64,000 bases of DNA from Dipteronia dyeriana (taxonomy: Eukaryota; Streptophyta; Magnoliopsida; Sapindales; Sapindaceae), in assembly GCA_032871835.1 (NCBI GenBank), contig CM065295.1:21400501-21464500 (forward strand), written 5' to 3'. Positions 1 through 11,163 of the stretch are shown here, piece after piece. The notes below the pieces were generated by a model. The model was not told where the DNA came from, made no database searches, and was given only the letters and a program-made list of their open reading frames with translations. The translations under genes were made by a program, and so were the position numbers. Positions within the stretch are counted from its first letter, which is position 1. The number at the start of each line of letters is the position of its first letter.

Positions 1-703
1 TGGAAACCAACTTTAAAAAATACTGGTTTACAATTCCTTTCATTTATGCCTTAGGTGTTATACTAGATCTTAGGGTGAAATTATTTGGTTTATAAACTTT
101 TCTTGAATATAACTTTTCTAATTTGGAGGTAGATTTTCCAGAATAAGTTACTGACATTCGAACCAATTTGTTTGAAGTTTTTTGTTATTTATGAGTGCAG
201 GTTTGACGACGTTAACACACAAGCTTCATCAGAACAGTAGGACACACCCATGTTGAAGAAAAGTTGGAACATTCTCAAATGCCGAGAAAAAGATGGCTCA
301 TCAAGTTCTTCTTCTTCATCCCAAGCTCCACGAGCTAACGAAGCTGCTGCAACTGGAGGTGCCAAACTCAACAAGTTCCTTGAAGCTCAGTTTGATTCAG
401 TCGGAAACACGGAAGAATTTGATCCATTGTTATGGCAGAAGAACTATAGCTACAGATATCTGATCATGTCACACCTAGCACGTGACGTACTCATTATCCC
501 CGTGTCCACTATTTCTTCAGAACAAGCATTCAGCACGAGTGGACGTATAATTGAACCAAAAAGAAATTCGTTATCTTTTGAGATGGTGGAGGTATTAGGA
601 GCATGCTCGAAAGAGGATGCAAAATGAAATAGAAGACCAAGAACTTATTCAAAATTTCTTAAATTTATATGTTGATGAGGGTTCCGACAATATCCGAATC
701 TAG
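1..703 (+). pseudogene. hAT transposase, C-terminal fragment, broken
   Basis: Remnant of the catalytic and dimerisation half of a hAT transposase, the nuclear enzyme that cuts and pastes the element. From base 21 the frame reads like the hAT segment before the dimerisation domain (YALGVILDLRVKLFGL) and then hits an in-frame stop. The open stretch 250-627 encodes a serine-rich linker, the motif FDPLLWQKNYSYRY and the hAT dimerisation core VSTISSEQAFSTSGRI. After 627 another frame continues (NEIEDQELIQNFLNLYV) to a stop at 701-703. There are at least two frame changes and one nonsense codon, so it is not functional. It resembles the transposase of the element at 52875-57445 in its C-terminus. 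Confidence 0.8.
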
Positions 704-816
704 GACTAGGAGTGAAGACTGAAGAATTATTGATTGCATTGCAATTTTAAAAAAATAATAATAATTTAATCATACATGTATATTTACTTGACTACTTGTA
801 AGTTGTATTACGATTG

Positions 817-884
817 CACTCTTTTTCCTTTACCAATTTTTTATCCCACTGGGTTTTTTTTGGTAAGGTTTTTAATGAGACAAT
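817..884 (+). promoter_or_regulatory. Conserved stem-loop motif in hAT 3' region
   Basis: About 100 bases downstream of the transposase stop lies CTCTTTTTCC, then TTACCAA, CCCACTGGG and TTGGTAA, then GGTTTTTAATGAGACAA. TTACCAA/TTGGTAA and CCCA/TGGG can pair as a double stem. Related motifs occur at 56985-57053 (another hAT) and three times near 22985-23525 (a copia element). A role in 3' end formation or transcript stability is an inference. Confidence 0.5.
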
Positions 885-1280
885 CTTGTAAATATGTAAT
901 ACTGAAAGTCTGGAATAAATAAATAATTCTTCATTTCATATTTTCACAATTTCATGTATTTTTTAATTTCTATAATCTTTAATCCTTATTTAATATTTGA
1001 ATTATTTTATTAAATAAAATAATAAATCTATCTATTTTATATATTTTTTATTAGACTAAAATAATAAATAAGATAAACAAATTACAATTAAAAATACATA
1101 AGTTAAATTGTTAAAATAATATTATAACAAATAAATTTAATACTTAAAAATTTAATTATTTTTTAAAATTGGGCTTGGGGGCCGGCCCATTAAGGCCTGC
1201 ATGAGTCAGCACATGGGCTGACACAACACAACACAACACGTTGGCACGACCCAATGCCGACGTGTCATGTCGTGCCCCTA

Positions 1281-1883
1281 TTTCCTAAACAGGCTGGGCC
1301 TATGTAGGCAGTATGAAGTTGATTAGTAATATTCCTCTTAAAGCCTTCAATATCACGTACTATTGTTGTAAGTTTAAGTTGTGACCCTTACCCTTAAGGG
1401 CCTTCGAATTAAACGCAATAATTAAAAAAATTTAATATTTACAAAAAATTTAAAGAGGAACTCAGGTAAATACTAAACTAAATTGTAATAATTCAAAAGA
1501 ATGCATATTAAGTTTTAGATAATTGTTGGGACTTTTTTTTAAAGCATTACAAGAACTATCACAATAAGAATGTCGGGATCTGTCAAGATTAAACAATATA
1601 TGTGCGGCCTAGACATCTACTTCCATAATGAGAGATAACTACTCCTACAATCTAGGAAGAAAACTCTCCACACGTGTTAGTAAAATGCGCATTGTAAGAT
1701 TTGAACCCCTCACCGCTTATGTGGAAGGGATGTGCACTACCAACTCTACTAAAAGGTAATGCGTGAATTGTTGTGACTTTGTGACTTGTGAGTACCCTAA
1801 ATGGTATTGATTTTTTTTAAAAAAATAATAAATGGTATTGAAATTAATAAATAATCTAAGTAGTAGTAATAATAATAATAATA
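1281..1883. other. Intergenic, no gene; paralogous to 42640-42910
   Basis: No coding potential is seen. Segments around 1410-1560 and 1790-1860 match the region left of the PPR pseudogene near 42700-42900 (for example AAACTAAATTGTAATAATT against AAACTAAATTATAATAACT), showing that the paralogy of the two PPR loci extends upstream. It ends in an (AAT)n microsatellite at about 1866-1890. Confidence 0.6.
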
Positions 1884-1890
1884 ATAATAG

Positions 1891-3444
1891 AACAAATTAC
1901 ACCAAACCCCCTGAGGTTTGCAATTTTACATGTAGAAACAACTTTACTGTTAATTGACGCTCACCTCCCCTACCTTTAGGGTTTGAACGTTAAGTGTTAA
2001 AGTTGATCGTTAAAAAAATGATAAAAGATAAAAATACCCCTGGTTTACCAAAAATCTAAAAGAACTAATTACACAAAACATCCCTAATGTTTGTTATTTT
2101 ACATATATAAACAACTTTATTAATAATTGACACTCACCTCCCTTGCCGTTTGTCAAAGTTGGCCAAATTAAACCGTAGACCAATTTTGACTATCAAAACT
2201 AAGGATAGTTTAGTCATTGGAAATATTTTAATTATATATATATATTAAAAAATTTGAATAAATATTTTAAAATGAAGAATTTTTAAGGTATTTTAAAATG
2301 AAGATTAAATGAAAAAAATATTTTTAAAATTAAGATTTTCTTTTTTAGAAAAATAAGATTAATTGAAAATTAAGAATTAAAAAAAACTAAAATTTTCATT
2401 AAAAAAACGGACAATCTAATCTAATTTAAAAGAAACTCAAATAAAAAATTAAAAGAAATCGTAATGTCTTTAACAGTTCGACAGTTCCACCAACAACACA
2501 AATCATAATCCCTTCCTAATTTGTTTGATCTCCTCCATGAGAGATTGAGCCAGATTGAGTCAGTTCGCTAGTTCCACCAACAACACAAATCACAATTCCT
2601 TCTTAATTTGTTTTTATTTTTTTTCTAATTATTAAAAAAAAAAAAAAATCTATTTCTTTGAAAAAAATATTTTTTCTTATTTATAAATAGATTTTGAGCT
2701 CTTTTCCTTTTTAAAGTTGTTTGAACAAATTGCACCAAATTAGGAATGAATTGTGATTTGTGTTATTGGTGGAACTGACGAACAACTGAACTGTTCTATA
2801 TTGGGAAAAAATATGACTCAATCTCTGAGAGGAGTTCGAACAAATTAGAAAGTGATTATGATTTGTGTTGTTGATGTACCTAGCGATCCGTTAGAGGTAT
2901 TAAGATTTTTTTTTTAATTTAAATTTCTTTTAATTAGACTGGACTGTCATTTTTTTAATGAAAAATTCCATTTTTTAATTATTTGTTTTCAATTAATCTT
3001 ATTTTTCTTTTAAAAAAATCTTAATTGAAAAACATTTTGTTTTCACTTAATTTTCATTTTAAAATATCTTAAGAAAATCTTCATTTTAAAATATTTATTC
3101 AATTTTTTTTAATATATAATGCTTAAAATGACAAAATCATCTTTAGCTTTGGTAGCCTACGGTTTAATTTGATCAATTTTGACTAATAATAAAGGATGTA
3201 GGTGTTAATTATCAATAAAGTTGTTTATGTGTGTAAAAGAGTAAACCTTATGGGAGTTTAATATAACTAGTTCTTTTAGATTTTTGGTGCATCAGTGATA
3301 TTTATGTCTTTTATCATTTTTTATCGGTTAACTCTCATATTTGACGGTAAAAACCTAATAGTTAGGGAGATGGGTGTCAATTAACGGTACAATCGTTTTT
3401 GTACGTAAAAGAGTAAATCTGATGGAGTTTGATGTAATTTGTTT
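1891..3444. mobile_element. Long inverted-repeat (foldback, MULE-like) element
   Basis: The left arm starts AACAAATTACACCAAA and the reverse complement of the right end starts AAACAAATTACATCAAA. The arms stay alignable for most of the element, including paired blocks with GACACTCACCTCCC / GACACCCATCTCCC and TTCCACCAACAACACAAATC near the centre. The 1554-base element is therefore nearly one hairpin. ATAATAG flanks both ends (1884-1890 and 3445-3451), consistent with a target duplication in an AAT repeat. The paralogous site at about 42900 reads straight through (AATATGCTAAATAAAAAG), an apparent empty site. No coding region is seen, so it is non-autonomous. The TSD is shorter than the 9 bases usual for MULEs, so the superfamily is uncertain. 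Confidence 0.75.
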
Positions 3445-3563
3445 ATAATAGTATGCTGAATAAAAGTTTACTCAACGATGACGTGTCAGTGTTACAGAAT
3501 GAACTGCAGAAAAACAGGAGCATAGAAACAGGAGGGCAAAATTTTGAGTGTTGAATTGTATAT

Positions 3564-5678
3564 ATGAAAAAGAGGGAGTTGATTGGTATGTTGATTGAAT
3601 CATGCGACTGTAACAAATCGTTGTTACAATTACACTCTCTAATCCTCAAAAACGGTCTTGTCCATAACAGTTTCTTTGCCACCAAACTCAACACTCTCTA
3701 CGCTAAACATGCCTCAATTGAACACGCACGCAAACTGTTCGACGAAACGCCTCACAGAACCGTCTATCTCTATAATGCCATTCTCAGGAGCTATTGCAAA
3801 GAGAAGCGATGGCGGGATACTCTGTTTCTCTTCAATAACATGGTTTCTTATGGTTTTACTGCTCAAGAGAAACCGGATAATTTCACCCTGCCTATTGTTT
3901 TGAAGGCGTGTGCAGGTTTACATGCGCTTAAGCTTGGGAAAGTGGTACATGGGTTTGTGATCAAGAATGGAAATATTGCGTCTGATGTGTTTGTGGGTAC
4001 TGCATTGGTCCAATTCTATTCTAAATGCGGGCAAATGGGTAGTACTTTGAAGGTTTTTGAGGGTTTTTCTCGACCGGACGTGTGCCTGTGGACTTCAATG
4101 GTTACTGGGTATGAGCAAAATGGGTTTCCTGAAGAAGCAATGGCGTTTTTTCATCAAATGGTGACGTTGGAGAATGTTAATCCTGACCGCGTGACACTTG
4201 TGAGCTTAGTTTCTGCATGTGCTCAGTTATGTAGTGATAAGCTTGGTAGGTGTGTGCATGGATTTGCGATAAGGAGGGGGTTTGTTAGTGACTTATTTAT
4301 GGTTAACTCATTGCTGAATTTATATGCAAAGACGGGGTCTCTGAAAAATGCAGTTAATTTGTTCAAGAAGATGCCGGAGAAAGATGTTGTATCATGGAGT
4401 TCAATGGTTGCTTGCTGTGCTCAGAATGGGGCTGCTGTTGAAGCGCTAAGTCTTTTCAATGAGATGATTCAGAAGAGATCTGAACCTAATGCAGTTACAG
4501 TTGTTAGTGCATTACAAGCATGTGCAGCTTCTTGTAACTTAGAAGAGGGAAAGAAGATTCATGAACTTTCTGCCAAGAAAGGTTTCGATTTGGATGTTTC
4601 AGTCTCTACAGCTTTAATTGATATGTATATGAAATGCTTGTTGCCTGATCAAGCTGTTGATGTTTTTACAAGAATGCCAAAGAAAGACGTGGTCTCCTGG
4701 GTTGCTTTGTTGAGTGGGTATGCTCTAAATGGAATGCCTGACAAGTCAATAGAGGTCTTTCGTGACATGCTATTAAATGAAATTCAACCTGATGCTGTTG
4801 CCATGGTGAAGATTCTTGCATCCTGTTCAGAATTAGGAGTTCTTCAGCAAGCTTTCACCCTTCATTGTTTTGTTATCCAAAAAGGTTTCGACAACAACAT
4901 CTTTGTCGGGGCTTCACTCATAGAGTTGTACTCAAAATGTGGGAGCATAGAAGATGCTGTAAAAATATTTGAAGAGATTATTGATAAAGATGTCGTTATC
5001 TGGAGTGCTATGATTGCTGCTTATGGAATTCATGGAAAAGGAGAAGAAGCATTAAAAGTTTTTGATCAGATGGTCAAGTGTTCTGGAATTAAGCCAAACA
5101 ATGTTACTTTCCTCTCAGTTTTGTCTGCTTGTAGCCATGCAGGTTTGGTTGAGATGGGAACTGAGATATTTGACATGATGGTGGGTGACTACAAATTGGA
5201 ACTTACTTCAGAGCACTACGGGATAATGGTTGATCTTCTTGGTCGTAGTGGGGAGATAAGTAAGGCCATGGACATTATTAACCACATGCCAATTCCTGCT
5301 GGGCCCCATGTTTGGGGAGCCTTGCTTGGTGCATGTAGGATTCATCACAATATCAAGATTGGAGAGGTGGCAGCAAAGAATCTGCAGAACTTAGATCCTA
5401 ACCATGCCGGGTATTATATTTTGTTGTCAAATATGTATGCTCAGGATGAGAAATGGGGTAACGTGGCAAAGCTTAGAGCTCTTGTAAAGGAGAAGGGGTT
5501 GAAGAAGAATTTTGGGCAGAGTGTTATTGAAGTTAGGAGTGAGGTCCATAAATTTGTTGCCGATGATAGACTCCATCCAGAGTGCAAGCATATTTATAAA
5601 TTACTGAGAGAAATGGAGGTAAAAATGAGAGAGGAGGGTTATGTTCCTGCTGCAGAACTTCAGTTTCATGATGCTTAG
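3564..5678 (+). CDS. Pentatricopeptide repeat protein, PLS class with E/E+ end, no DYW domain
   Basis: Intronless 704-codon gene for a sequence-specific RNA-binding PPR protein, expected in mitochondria or plastids for RNA editing or processing. Successive 31-36-residue PPR motifs run from about residue 15 to 575; clear ones include DVFVGTALVQFYSKCG, DLFMVNSLLNLYAKTG, DVSVSTALIDMYMKCL and NIFVGASLIELYSKCG. An E/E+ region follows (about 580-704: HVWGALLGACRIHHN, HAGYYILLSNMYA, EVHKFVADD). The protein stops at FHDA, just where the DYW deaminase would begin, so it may need a partner that supplies that domain. The ATG is preceded by an in-frame TGA at 3552-3554. No strong transit peptide was recognised by eye. 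A decayed paralogue lies at 43069-48897. Orthology to a named gene was not established. Confidence 0.9.
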   Translation: MKKRELIGMLIESCDCNKSLLQLHSLILKNGLVHNSFFATKLNTLYAKHASIEHARKLFDETPHRTVYLYNAILRSYCKEKRWRDTLFLFNNMVSYGFTAQEKPDNFTLPIVLKACAGLHALKLGKVVHGFVIKNGNIASDVFVGTALVQFYSKCGQMGSTLKVFEGFSRPDVCLWTSMVTGYEQNGFPEEAMAFFHQMVTLENVNPDRVTLVSLVSACAQLCSDKLGRCVHGFAIRRGFVSDLFMVNSLLNLYAKTGSLKNAVNLFKKMPEKDVVSWSSMVACCAQNGAAVEALSLFNEMIQKRSEPNAVTVVSALQACAASCNLEEGKKIHELSAKKGFDLDVSVSTALIDMYMKCLLPDQAVDVFTRMPKKDVVSWVALLSGYALNGMPDKSIEVFRDMLLNEIQPDAVAMVKILASCSELGVLQQAFTLHCFVIQKGFDNNIFVGASLIELYSKCGSIEDAVKIFEEIIDKDVVIWSAMIAAYGIHGKGEEALKVFDQMVKCSGIKPNNVTFLSVLSACSHAGLVEMGTEIFDMMVGDYKLELTSEHYGIMVDLLGRSGEISKAMDIINHMPIPAGPHVWGALLGACRIHHNIKIGEVAAKNLQNLDPNHAGYYILLSNMYAQDEKWGNVAKLRALVKEKGLKKNFGQSVIEVRSEVHKFVADDRLHPECKHIYKLLREMEVKMREEGYVPAAELQFHDA

Positions 5679-7022
5679 ATGCTCGTATGATTTTGAATTG
5701 CCAGTGTATACGCATCTCGTATCAACTCTGGGGGATAGATAATCCCATGTGAAGCTTGAGTGCCTTTAGCCTTAATGGGATATCATCTACGAATGGCTTT
5801 TATGAGTTTTACTTCTGCAAAATTAGAAATCGGAAACATTAAATCTTTAGATCAACTGATTTTTGGACATGGAAGAATAACGGGCAGGCAGTCGTCCTTG
5901 GCGTCCATTTTGATAACGTTGTCATTCAGAAATTATAATGTTAAAAGGAATTGTGGTACTCCTTCGACAAATGGCTTTTATGTGAGATCTACCTCCTAAA
6001 TCCTAATTTTATTCAAGTGGTTGGATAGTGGAGTTTGAAAAGAAATTAAGAAAGGAGCTTTTCAGCCTTATTTGTCAATCATTCCCTTTGACATATCCGA
6101 GAGACGTTGACAAATCTTTGTATCCTGCCTTGCAAAGAAAGCTATATCGTTTTGCACTAATTTGGAAACCAACAATCCAGGAAAGACGGGAAACTGAAAT
6201 TATTTTCTGGAAGCCATTTTCTGATTGCTTGTCTATGAAGCTGAAACTAAGTGGACTCCAGGTATAATCTTTCATGAGCTAGCATTTTGCTAAATCTTAT
6301 ATGGTTCTTGTTCTTACACCCTTATACGAATGCATATTTGTTACCATTTATGTTCTGTCCTCCAGAAGAGAACTTTTTCAGTGTCTTACCTGCAGGAGCT
6401 CGTCGGTAACTGTTGAGCTATCAACTGGGAAAACATTTGAATCAAGAAATGGTTTTTTCACCGGAGAAACTTGCTCTTTTCAAGTAGATTATCGTTCCTG
6501 CCAATTCTTGTCAAGTTTCTTAAATCAGATAATCGGATGAACATCAAAATTCCTTAGGTAGCAACCCTTGTCTCGAGGATGATGAATAATGAACTTTATT
6601 TATAGCTTGCTGCAGCAGTTTCTACGCACTGATTTATAAAGTTGACAAGGTTGAGGTTTCGTCGAAGACTGCTAGTGAGCTTAACTCTGTGATGTTGTGG
6701 TTTCGGTCAGATATCTGGTTTTAGCAGAGGCCACCAGAACATGTACTGTATTTAGAACCCGTCTAGTCTCTTCTATGGGCTATTTGCAGAGTTATTGTTA
6801 CTTTTATAGTTTTATATTCCATTAACACTTCTAAATGGTTCCTCTATATAGTAATACTATGACAAAAGTCTCGTGTACTTGACATTGTTGTGATAACTTG
6901 AACAATCCGTAATCAATGTAAACCTAAAATCCAGAATCTTGCGACTCCCAGAGACTTATCTAATAACATTTTGTGCTTCCTTTACACATCCTTTGCAACT
7001 CTCCTTCCTAACCCATTAAATT
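5679..7022. other. 3' flank of first PPR gene and upstream region of second
   Basis: The first 110 bases (CCAGTGTATACGCATCTC and TTAATGGGATAT) are conserved in the 3' end of the PPR pseudogene at 48820-48890 and again at 50470-50530, so they are probably 3' UTR. The rest has short open frames of no recognisable family. It may hold the promoter of the second PPR gene, but no clear element was identified. Confidence 0.5.
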
Positions 7023-8771
7023 ATGTACAAAGGAAACCCCATTAACGAGGTAGTTCTCACCATCTCTTCTACTCTGCAAAGATGCACCAATTTCAACACT
7101 CTCAAGAAAACCCATGCAAAGGTCTTCTCTTATGGGCTCCAAAACGACACTCATTTGTTAACAAAATTAGCCACTTTGTACGTCTCATTCAAAAGAGTTG
7201 ATGATGCAAGTCTTGTTTTTGAATTTATTGCGAACCCATGTAGCTATCTTTGGAATATTTTGATCAGAGGATATGCCACTGAAGGCAAGTTTAGTTGTTC
7301 TTTAGTACTTTATTCTAAGATGATTCGAAAGGGTTTGCAACCGGACAAGTTTGCTTTCCCTTTCGCGCTAAAATCTTGTGCTGGATTGTCTGATTTGGAG
7401 ATGGGTAAGTTGGTTCATCAGCATCTGGTGTGTTGTGGTTGTGGCAGTGATGTTTTCGTCAATGCTGCTCTGGTTGATATGTACGCAAAATGCGGGGCCG
7501 TTGACGGTGCACGCTTGGTGTTTGATAAAATGGCCGTGAGGGATCTGGTTTCTTGGACTTCGATGATTTCTGGCTATGCCCACAATGGTTACAATAGTGA
7601 AACATTGGGGTTTTTTGGTTTGATGCACAGTTCGGGGATAATGCCCAACCGGATCAGTCTTTTGAGTGTTCTTCTAGCTTGTGGTAATCTTGGAGCTTTG
7701 AAAAAGGGTGAATGGTTTCATAGTTACATGATTCGAACTGGGTTCCGGTGTGATATTTTGGTTGCTACTGCTGTAATGGATATGTATGCCAAGTGTGGGA
7801 GTTTAGATTTGGCTCGAAAATTGTTTGACGAAACAAAAGGTAAAGATGTTGTTTGTTGGAGTGCAATGATATCTAGCTATGGGGTTCATGGGAATGGAAT
7901 TAAGGCAATTGATCTGTTCAATGACATGGTGAAAACCGGGGCAAGGCCAAATCATGTGACATTCACTTGTGTTCTCTCAGCTTGTAGCCATTCGGGGTTA
8001 TTGGAAGAGGGCAAGCAGTATTTTGCAATGATGAAAGAAGAGTTTGGCATTGCACCAAAACTTACTAATTATTCGTGTATGGTAGATCTTCTTGGCCGTG
8101 CAGGACAACTTTCTGAAGCGGAAAAACTTATTGAGAGTATGCCAATGGAACCTGATACAAGTATATGGGGGTCTTTGCTTGGTGCATGTCGAATTTATAA
8201 TGATTTAGATTTAGCAGAGAGAATCGCTGATCACATATTTCGGCTAGACCCCTTTCATGCTGGCTATCTTGTTCTACTCTCCAACATCTATGCTGCTAAA
8301 TTCAGATGGACGGAAGTTGAGAAGGTGAGGAAGGTTATGGTTGGAAGAAAAGCGAGTAAAATTCAAGGATTTAGTTTTATCGAGTTTAATAACATGGTTC
8401 ATAAATTTGGGGTGGGAGACAGGTCTCATCCTCAATCTGATAGAATTTATTCGACACTTGAGGAATTGGCTACTTCTATCAAACGGTTGGGCTATGTTCC
8501 AATGACAGATTTTGTGCTTCATGATATCGAAGAGGAAACAAAACAGGAGGCACTTTCTTACCACAGTGAGAGACTAGCCATTGCATTTGGCCTCATTAAC
8601 ACTGATCCAGGGACTACAATTCGCATCACCAAGAATCTGAGAATATGTGGAGACTGCCATATTGCTATTAAGTTCATCTCCGAGATAGTGAATCGAGTCA
8701 TCATTGTAAGGGACATGCATCGGTTTCATCATTTTGAACATGGAGTTTGTTCTTGTGGCGACTACTGGTAA
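7023..8771 (+). CDS. PPR-DYW protein, probable organellar C-to-U RNA editing factor
   Basis: Intronless 582-codon gene. PPR motifs of the PLS type occupy about residues 10-385 (DVFVNAALVDMYAKCG, DLVSWTSMISGYAHNG, DILVATAVMDMYAKCG). The E/E+ region follows at about 388-489 and a full DYW cytidine-deaminase domain at about 490-582. Deaminase zinc-site residues are present: the HSE motif (H514, E516) and the CGDC motif (C542, C545). The second metal-binding motif HGVCSC (H573, C576, C578) and the terminal Asp-Tyr-Trp are also intact. In this family the PPR tract selects the RNA site and DYW deaminates C to U in mitochondria or plastids. An in-frame TAA at 7017-7019 sits just before the ATG, fixing the start. 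At 582 residues it is shorter than many DYW proteins. The RNA target and orthologue cannot be named from sequence alone. Confidence 0.92.
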   Translation: MYKGNPINEVVLTISSTLQRCTNFNTLKKTHAKVFSYGLQNDTHLLTKLATLYVSFKRVDDASLVFEFIANPCSYLWNILIRGYATEGKFSCSLVLYSKMIRKGLQPDKFAFPFALKSCAGLSDLEMGKLVHQHLVCCGCGSDVFVNAALVDMYAKCGAVDGARLVFDKMAVRDLVSWTSMISGYAHNGYNSETLGFFGLMHSSGIMPNRISLLSVLLACGNLGALKKGEWFHSYMIRTGFRCDILVATAVMDMYAKCGSLDLARKLFDETKGKDVVCWSAMISSYGVHGNGIKAIDLFNDMVKTGARPNHVTFTCVLSACSHSGLLEEGKQYFAMMKEEFGIAPKLTNYSCMVDLLGRAGQLSEAEKLIESMPMEPDTSIWGSLLGACRIYNDLDLAERIADHIFRLDPFHAGYLVLLSNIYAAKFRWTEVEKVRKVMVGRKASKIQGFSFIEFNNMVHKFGVGDRSHPQSDRIYSTLEELATSIKRLGYVPMTDFVLHDIEEETKQEALSYHSERLAIAFGLINTDPGTTIRITKNLRICGDCHIAIKFISEIVNRVIIVRDMHRFHHFEHGVCSCGDYW

Positions 8772-9555
8772 CTACTTTTCTTTTCCTTGTGGTAATGGGT
8801 AATTATTTATTTGACCATTGAATCAATACACCTTCAATAGGTGAAATCACAAACAAAATATTGGTAGTAAATGAAATCATCCAGAAATCTGTAAGTTATT
8901 CTTCATTATCAGACATTTCGTTTGAAAACATGAAGCTTCAAACCGTGTTCCTTATGAAGTTCTTGGTGAAATAGGATGATCATCTACTAGTTGCATACGA
9001 TAGTTCCATAACATAGCAGTTGCAACCATTTTCATTTGAATGAGAGCTATGTCCTTACCGATACAACTTCTGGGTCCAGCACCAAATGCTGCGAACTGGT
9101 AAGATGGTCGATGAACAATTTGTCCTTGCTCTGAAATCCACCTCTCAGGCTTGAACTGCAAACAATCTTCGCCCCATATTTCTTCAAGTCTTCCCATTGA
9201 GTAAAAGGAAATCAGCATCTTAGTATCTCGATTGACATGATGACCAGTTGGGAGAATGTCCGGTAGAGTTGTAGCTTTGTGATTGAATGGTACTGGTGGG
9301 TATAGCCCCAACGTCTCACACACACTGCATGGAGATACACCAGTCTATTCAGCTCTTGCGCGGTACTGATCCCCATCCTTTGCTGTTTCCATGTTAGCTC
9401 TTATTTCTTCAAGAATTTTGTATTCGACCAATGGTTGTGGCAATGAGCCAGAAAAACCAAGACCGACTAGCAATTACAGTCTCTCCCAGCTGCCAAGAGA
9501 TTGAATGTTGTCTCTTAAAAATTTGTCAGATTTTCTCACTGCATTCATTTGTTGG

Positions 9556-10382
9556 CAGGGGCGTAGCTGGAAAAAAAAATTCAGGTGGGCTAATATAATA
9601 TTTTTTTTTTCTTACTTAAAAATCCTAAAAATTTTCTTTATAATAATCAAATCAAAACAATACGGGAGAAAATTTCATATTTCATAATAATAAAAAAACA
9701 TCAAGCATATACATAATGGTAACACACAATAAAAAATTTCAATGTATATTTTTCTTTTCAAATTCCCAAAAGTAAAATAAAACTTAGTTATTTCAAATAA
9801 ATAAATAAATAAACCTTAGTTTTCGTAAGATTTTTCTTCTCTTCCCTTACTTTATTATCCCATAACAAGACACATTAATATACAAAACCTAAATCTCAAA
9901 AATAAAATACAATAATTAAATAACAATCATAAAATGCAAAACCTAAAATCAAATTCATTCTAAGTAAATAATAATAATAATAAAAAGATTAAAGCTAAGG
10001 GAATTTACTTTCAAATTGAGAGATTTAAGATAAGAGAGGACTCAGAGAAATTAGAGTTTGAGATTTAGGAAAGTGGAAAAATATAAATGTGAGGGGTTTG
10101 AGAATCCGTCGAATGATGATTGCTGAAATAATAAGAGTTATTTTATTTTATTTTATTGTTTTTCATTTAAACCGATCTATTTTAACAAAGTTTTTAGGCT
10201 GGTTGAATATATTTTATAAAATTTTGTTTATTGGTCATTAATAAATTTATTATATTTTTTTTATAATCTTATTTATTGGGCTATAAATTAAATTTTGATT
10301 AATAAAACAAGCTTTAAATATTTTTTTCAAAAAACTTGGATGGGCTACAGCCCACCCAAGCCCTTGAAGGGCTTCGCCCCTG
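9556..10382. mobile_element. Non-autonomous hAT-like element inside the P450
   Basis: An 827-base AT-rich insert that starts CAGGGGCGTAGC and ends GGGCTTCGCCCCTG (reverse complement CAGGGGCGAAGCCC). It is flanked by a perfect 8-base duplication, TTTGTTGG, at 9548-9555 and 10383-10390. Removing the insert and one copy restores a continuous P450 frame (DDQQ joined to MNAVRKSDK). No transposase is encoded. The 8-base duplication and CAGGGGCG ends fit hAT. Confidence 0.9.
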
Positions 10383-10652
10383 TTTGTTGGTCATCCTCTT
10401 TCGCTTCTTTTTTTTCTTCTTCATCAGGCTTACAAGCCGTTAATAGTTCAAATTCTTCTTCTTCCTCGGTTTTTGATCTTCTACTAAATTTTTCTCGCTT
10501 CCATGAGATGCACCCATATAAAAACTTATAACAGTTTCCTAAGCTATTCTCAACTTCTTCTCTTGTCCAATTTGAAGCCACCTCTGCAACTTCTAAATGC
10601 TTTCAGAGACCAACTGTTGGTACAACACAATTCTGACTAATGATGTTCTCTA

Positions 10653-11163
10653 TATTAAAAATAAGAAAAACAAGTATTTTAAGATTGTAAACAAGGTGTT
10701 CGTTAAAAGTTCTCAAGGAGAGCCATTTTGTGAACTTGCATAAGAACGAATGAAGATCAACTAGAATTTTCTGAATATTTTTATTCTACGTAATAACAAC
10801 CTATATATATACAAAAAGATATGAAAAACTTAAAACAGAATTTCTTGATTATCAAGAATAATATAACTAATCCTAACTAATTCTGCCACCTCAGCTCTAA
10901 CTAACTCTCATACACTTATTACATGCTTTTATTTTGTTGACTCCCCTTGACTGACATCCTTAGAAACTGATCATGATGATCATGATTGAGGTCACGCATA
11001 CAACCATATTTGGTGTACACAGTATGAGCTGAGGATGGCTGCTTCTGATTGTTGCTCATCTGTTCTTCTCTGATTTGAAGCAAGTGATTGATTAGCACAT
11101 GAGCTCTCACATCTGTTGTGCTTACTTGAGCTGCTATATTTATATTTTGTAGTACTCCCCATA
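10653..11163 (-). repeat. 3' LTR of copia element
   Basis: 511-base direct repeat matching 15547-16060. On the minus strand it is preceded by the polypurine tract at 11164-11172. Confidence 0.9.

Larger units (their letters stand above)
1..1280 (+). mobile_element. hAT transposon, 3' part (5' end outside window)
   Basis: The 3' portion of a hAT DNA transposon. It contains the C-terminal part of a transposase reading frame, then a 3' leader with a stem-loop motif near 820-880. Next comes a subterminal zone (about 1165-1280) rich in GGCC, GGGCTG and ACACAACACG words, as is common at hAT ends. The last bases read GTCGTGCCCCTA, which on the other strand starts TAGGGGCACGAC, a typical hAT-like terminus. 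The right boundary at 1280 is inferred from that motif only; no target duplication can be checked because the left end lies outside the window. Confidence 0.7.

Noticed and set aside
5760..6540. Three ~79-residue frames between the PPR genes
   Set aside because: No family resemblance or conserved counterpart; probably UTR or intergenic.
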